Source: Syngnathus acus | Taxonomy: Eukaryota; Chordata; Actinopteri; Syngnathiformes; Syngnathidae | DNA length: 64,000 nucleotides | Assembly (NCBI RefSeq): GCF_901709675.1 | Contig: NC_051098.1 | Coordinates: forward strand, 9,179,000 to 9,242,999 | Reading direction: 5' to 3' | Part shown: piece by piece, positions 60,787-64,000 of the stretch | Layout: each line of letters starts with the position of its first letter | Numbering within the stretch: the stretch's first letter is position 1 | The notes under the pieces: model-generated | The model's database searches: none | What the model was told of the DNA's origin: nothing | Seen by the model: only the letters and a program-made list of their open reading frames with translations | Position numbers and translations under genes: made by a program

Positions 60787-60895
60787 AGTCTACACACCCT
60801 TGTTCATGTGCCCTTTTTTGTGGTAGGAAAACATAAGACCAAGATAAATATTTCATAAGTTCCATCGTGACCTATAACCGTTACTGCTTAGATTA
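60787..60895. mobile_element. Tc1-like terminal repeat fragment
   Basis: AGTCTACACACCCTTGTTCA, AACATAAGACCAAGATAAAT and CGTGACCTATAACCGTTACT follow the outer end of a common fish Tc1 family (terminal GTCTACACACCCCTGTTCA, then GTGACCTATAACC). The outer edge is at the left. Neither transposase nor the opposite end is recognised. This is a different family from the relics at 4183, 11150 and 62740. Confidence 0.65.
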
Positions 60896-62739
60896 TACTC
60901 AAAACATCTCAGATTGTTTAGATGTGAGTCAGAGAGCAAGGAGATAAATAAGTTGATTCTGAATGCACTTTTTTTTCTTTTAACTTTTTTTAACTATTAC
61001 TTACTTCTAAGATAATCATCTAAAAGACTATGGTGATTTATTATTTCAACTCACACAGAAATTTTCACAACAAATTTGGCATCACAAAAAGGACTGCCTG
61101 AGAACTTTCCTATTCCAAATCAAAAGACTGCTTGTGGATTATTGGCTGACTCCTTGGCGATCATTGAACGGGAACAATTTTGGTAATCTGATGAGATGAT
61201 CATACACAGTTCCCGTAGATGTTCGTAAAAATGTCTCAAATTCCTCCTCCACCTGCCACTGCCCACAGACAGTCTCTAAAAATCTTAAAAAACTTTCCAC
61301 AAGACTGGAAGATCTGCAGGCTGAATCCAACATTATAGATGCCTGTGGATTTACTTATTTTCTTTTTCTTGAGACTAACGTGTGAATGGAAGTATCTTTT
61401 GTAATACAGCAAGCATTGGATCTCCCTTCACAGCATATGGTATGTTTTCTTAAGTGTTGCTCTTTAGAAAGCTTCCCAAAAAGTATCATGCTCTCATAAT
61501 ACACAAGTATTCACATCAGTATTCTTGAGACAGTGAATCTCAAAGTCCCCATAAAGTGGAAGCCTGTGTTGTAATTAGCCAACATGGAGACTGCCTGGCT
61601 GGTCTTTTAAAATCTCAGCTCCATAAAAGAGCTTGAGACTTTCCAAGTTCAAACGTGAAGCAGAAAAAGTGAGACCGCTTTCAATGTGAAACCGTGGCAG
61701 TTGTACTAAATAAGCTAGGAGTATTGGTATATGATCAAATGTTACAAATGAAATGTACAATTTACTAGATAACAGTGGAAACAATGGTAATGAAAGGGAA
61801 AATTATTAACGGTATGTTGCCACTTTTTTCATGACAGTCAGATTAAGTAGCACAGACTAGAGAGCGGGGTGGGGTGTTACTGACTAGGTTAGCCAGGCCA
61901 CATTCGATTCTGGTCTAATTGGTAACATTCATTAAATTAGGTGTGATCAGCAATGTCTATGTACGTCCACTTATGTTGCGATTGTAAAAATAACGAAGAA
62001 ATTAACAAATGAAAGCTCATTTCTCTTGCTCCTTGTATGACATGGTTGTAGAAAAATAATATAAACAAAACACATTCAGAAGATGTTTACAAGTAAAAAA
62101 AAAAGATTTGAGCGTCAAGACTTGCAGTGTAAATGTTGCCTCAGGGGGCACTCTAGAGCAGAATTCACAAGTGATGAAGCAAAACCTTTTTTTCCAGTAA
62201 TCTTGGCAAACACAGGTGAAACAGAAACCACAGTTTCCCAATACTTTTTATAAGAGAGCAGCTTTGAATGACCTGATCCACAGCCAACTTGTTGATCCCG
62301 CTCCGCAGGTCGATCCATTCCACTACCACAGAAGAGAAGATTCTTATCATAAGAGATGTTTAGCCACAATGTGACCTTCAATCCCCTTCAAATGTATTGC
62401 AACAATGAGACACTTCCCTTATTTTGGCTGTAGATTGAAAACATTTAGCTTTCATATTACAAGATGATGTTGACATGAGATCAACGTTTGACCTTTTTCC
62501 AGGTGTCTTTGAAGATTAAACACTTTGTTTTGGATCCACCCTTGAAGCCCGTGAAGACTATATTAAGACTCTTAACCAATGTGAACCAACAGGAAAACCG
62601 TAGAGCTGTCTATTGGTGCAAAACAAGACAAAATCAGTCAGTTATGTACTTGACAAATAATATACATACATAATATAACCAAAATCTGTGAGAATTTTTT
62701 TATGGACTAGACAAACCTTTACCCCCCCCAAAAAAAATG
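60896..62739. other. Non-coding stretch, no gene seen
   Basis: Minus frames at 61139-61333 and 61575-61784, and overlapping ones at 62017-62381, have no recognised homology. Confidence 0.4.
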
Positions 62740-62937
62740 GAAGGTTTTAGACGGGCCAAGTCAGTCATCAGATTTAAAGTGCACCTGCTAAAGAGGAGGC
62801 TGAAGGGTGTAACCCCACAAAACAAACAACTACTGAAAAAAGTAGTAATGAAAGCTCAGAAAAGCATCACAAAACAAGAATGCGACAGTTTGATGATATC
62901 AGCGAGTCACAGGCTTGGTGCAAAGCTAAGCATATAA
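62740..62937 (+). mobile_element. Tc1-like transposase C-terminal relic
   Basis: The plus frame 62737-62937 reads HLLKRRLKGVTPQNKQ, then KSITKQECDSLMISASHRL. This matches the last 60 residues of a Tc1 transposase (helices after the catalytic NPIE(H)AFHLL motif, then PxNKQ, SIT, EC.SL, RL). The catalytic triad itself is upstream and not found, and no inverted repeat is visible, so this is a fragment. Confidence 0.6.
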
Positions 62938-64000
62938 TCAGCATTTTATTCACTTCACTTTGTTTGATGTCTGGCTCTCATAAATATATTCTGGTGTGTA
63001 TTTTATCCAGATATAAATACCATGAAATAAAAGCTGAAATGTTTTCCTGTCGCATATTTGTGTCTTAAAGTCAAACCTAATTTATTTTTAGTCTATCATA
63101 ACGTGTGCACATATAGGTTTGCTTTGTGGATTTACGCACTGCGTGTATTTTACACTTTTCTATTGTATATTGCCAAAATTACACAAGTTTCTAAACTGTC
63201 ATTTACACACAAATTATACGTAATGAGTAATATTTTAAAAGCATGAGAGGAAAGACAATGCTAAAATTGCAATAGTTGTGACTGGGGTAAAAATAATGCT
63301 AATGTCCACAATATTTGGTTTTGTATTTGTCAAAAGGATTATTATTGGTAGACATAAACTGCTGGGAAAAACACAAGTCTATCCCATCCATCTCTCTTTT
63401 GTTCTCCTTTCTCTCACTCTCATCCTTTCCTTTTGTCCCATTATTTTATATCCAGACTATAACTGTGAATGCTAACAAGGCTTTTAGTCACACTGAGTTA
63501 ATGTTTCCAGTGCATTTCACAAACATGCATCTTTTATGATGCTGCTCTGAATCCAGTGCAAGCATTTTGGTGTCGTTCAGCTAAAATTATGGTTGCACTA
63601 TTAAGTTTCATTTGTGGATTGCTGCCAACTTTCAGGGAATAGATTGAAATATGGCTTTGTTTGTTAAATGCCTTTTGAAAACAGAGAAATACATTGACTA
63701 TTATTAAAAAAATAAAAATTGTAAACCTGCCTGAGTATAAATTGAGATCAACACCTGCTTGTTACCTGAGTCCACCAGCTGAAGCTTCATCGCCTGCGGG
63801 GTTCACATGATGAGTTCAAGGGTCGAACTCCAATAATGAGGGAGCAGAAGGCCATAGGTGAGAAGAGGGCCCTCAGAATATACTGTAGGTTTCCCTTTCC
63901 TTGTCCTTGCATGTGTATGTGGGATTATGCTCACCAACTGCAAATTCAAAGTCAGGCTATAATAGCAGTGAAGAAAATGAGATGAATGATAGAAACTACA
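62938..64000. other. Non-coding stretch, no gene seen
   Basis: AT-rich with several short frames; none is supported. The sequence runs off the window edge. Confidence 0.4.

Overview
This 64 kb window looks like nuclear DNA of a ray-finned (teleost) fish. It is AT-rich, dense in microsatellites (ATCC, TTTA, TG, AAT, TATG), and packed with short decayed transposon pieces whose sequences match repeat families I recognise from teleost genomes. These are Tc1-like DDE transposases, TA-flanked MITEs with GCGCACC-type ends, non-LTR retrotransposon (LINE) fragments, a tRNA-headed SINE-like repeat and LTRs. I cannot name the species. Family assignments rest on remembered consensus sequences and were not checked by any search.

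I find no protein-coding gene I can support. Reading frames are short on both strands, most begin or end in simple repeats, and none encodes a host protein domain I recognise. No rRNA, tRNA, known microRNA or CRISPR array is visible. The window is best read as intergenic DNA or the inside of one or more very large introns. The best unexplained reading frame is a 136-codon ORF on the minus strand at 46689-47099, with a good start context but no recognised homology.

Layout. 1-4182: ordinary single-copy-looking DNA. 4183-4870: decayed Tc1 element. 5241-5476: half of a hairpin MITE. 6307-6384: ATCC array. 7570-7760: MITE. 9305-9506: SINE-like repeat. 11150-11480: second Tc1 family. 19648-19800: third Tc1 relic beside a SINE fragment. 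20100-23100: rich in simple repeats. 23621-23793: LINE 3-prime end. 25143-25470: solo LTR with a perfect 5-bp target duplication. 27254-27293: cluster of TAATTA palindromes. 30500-31172: LINE internal fragment abutting a SINE. 33519-33760: intact-looking MITE with a nested insert. 38803-38965: GC-rich island. 39329-39495: probable LTR relic. 40538-40760: nearly full SINE. 43640-43819: LINE-type 3-prime tail. 49690-49860: dispersed repeat. 53724-55060: a stack of a MITE, a hairpin MITE carrying a (TA)n tract, a SINE, and a second LTR of the 25143 family inserted into that SINE. 57224-57341: foldback repeat. 60787-62937: two more Tc1-like relics.

The strongest observations are the solo LTR with its CATAC duplication and its sister copy, 29 kb away, lying inside a SINE. 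Next are the MITE with matching 28-bp ends and TA flanks, and the long foldback at 57224-57341. I did not find a convincing new biological system. The places worth a real look for host function are the homeodomain-type palindrome cluster, the orphan ORF at 46689-47099 and a few conserved-element-like stretches.
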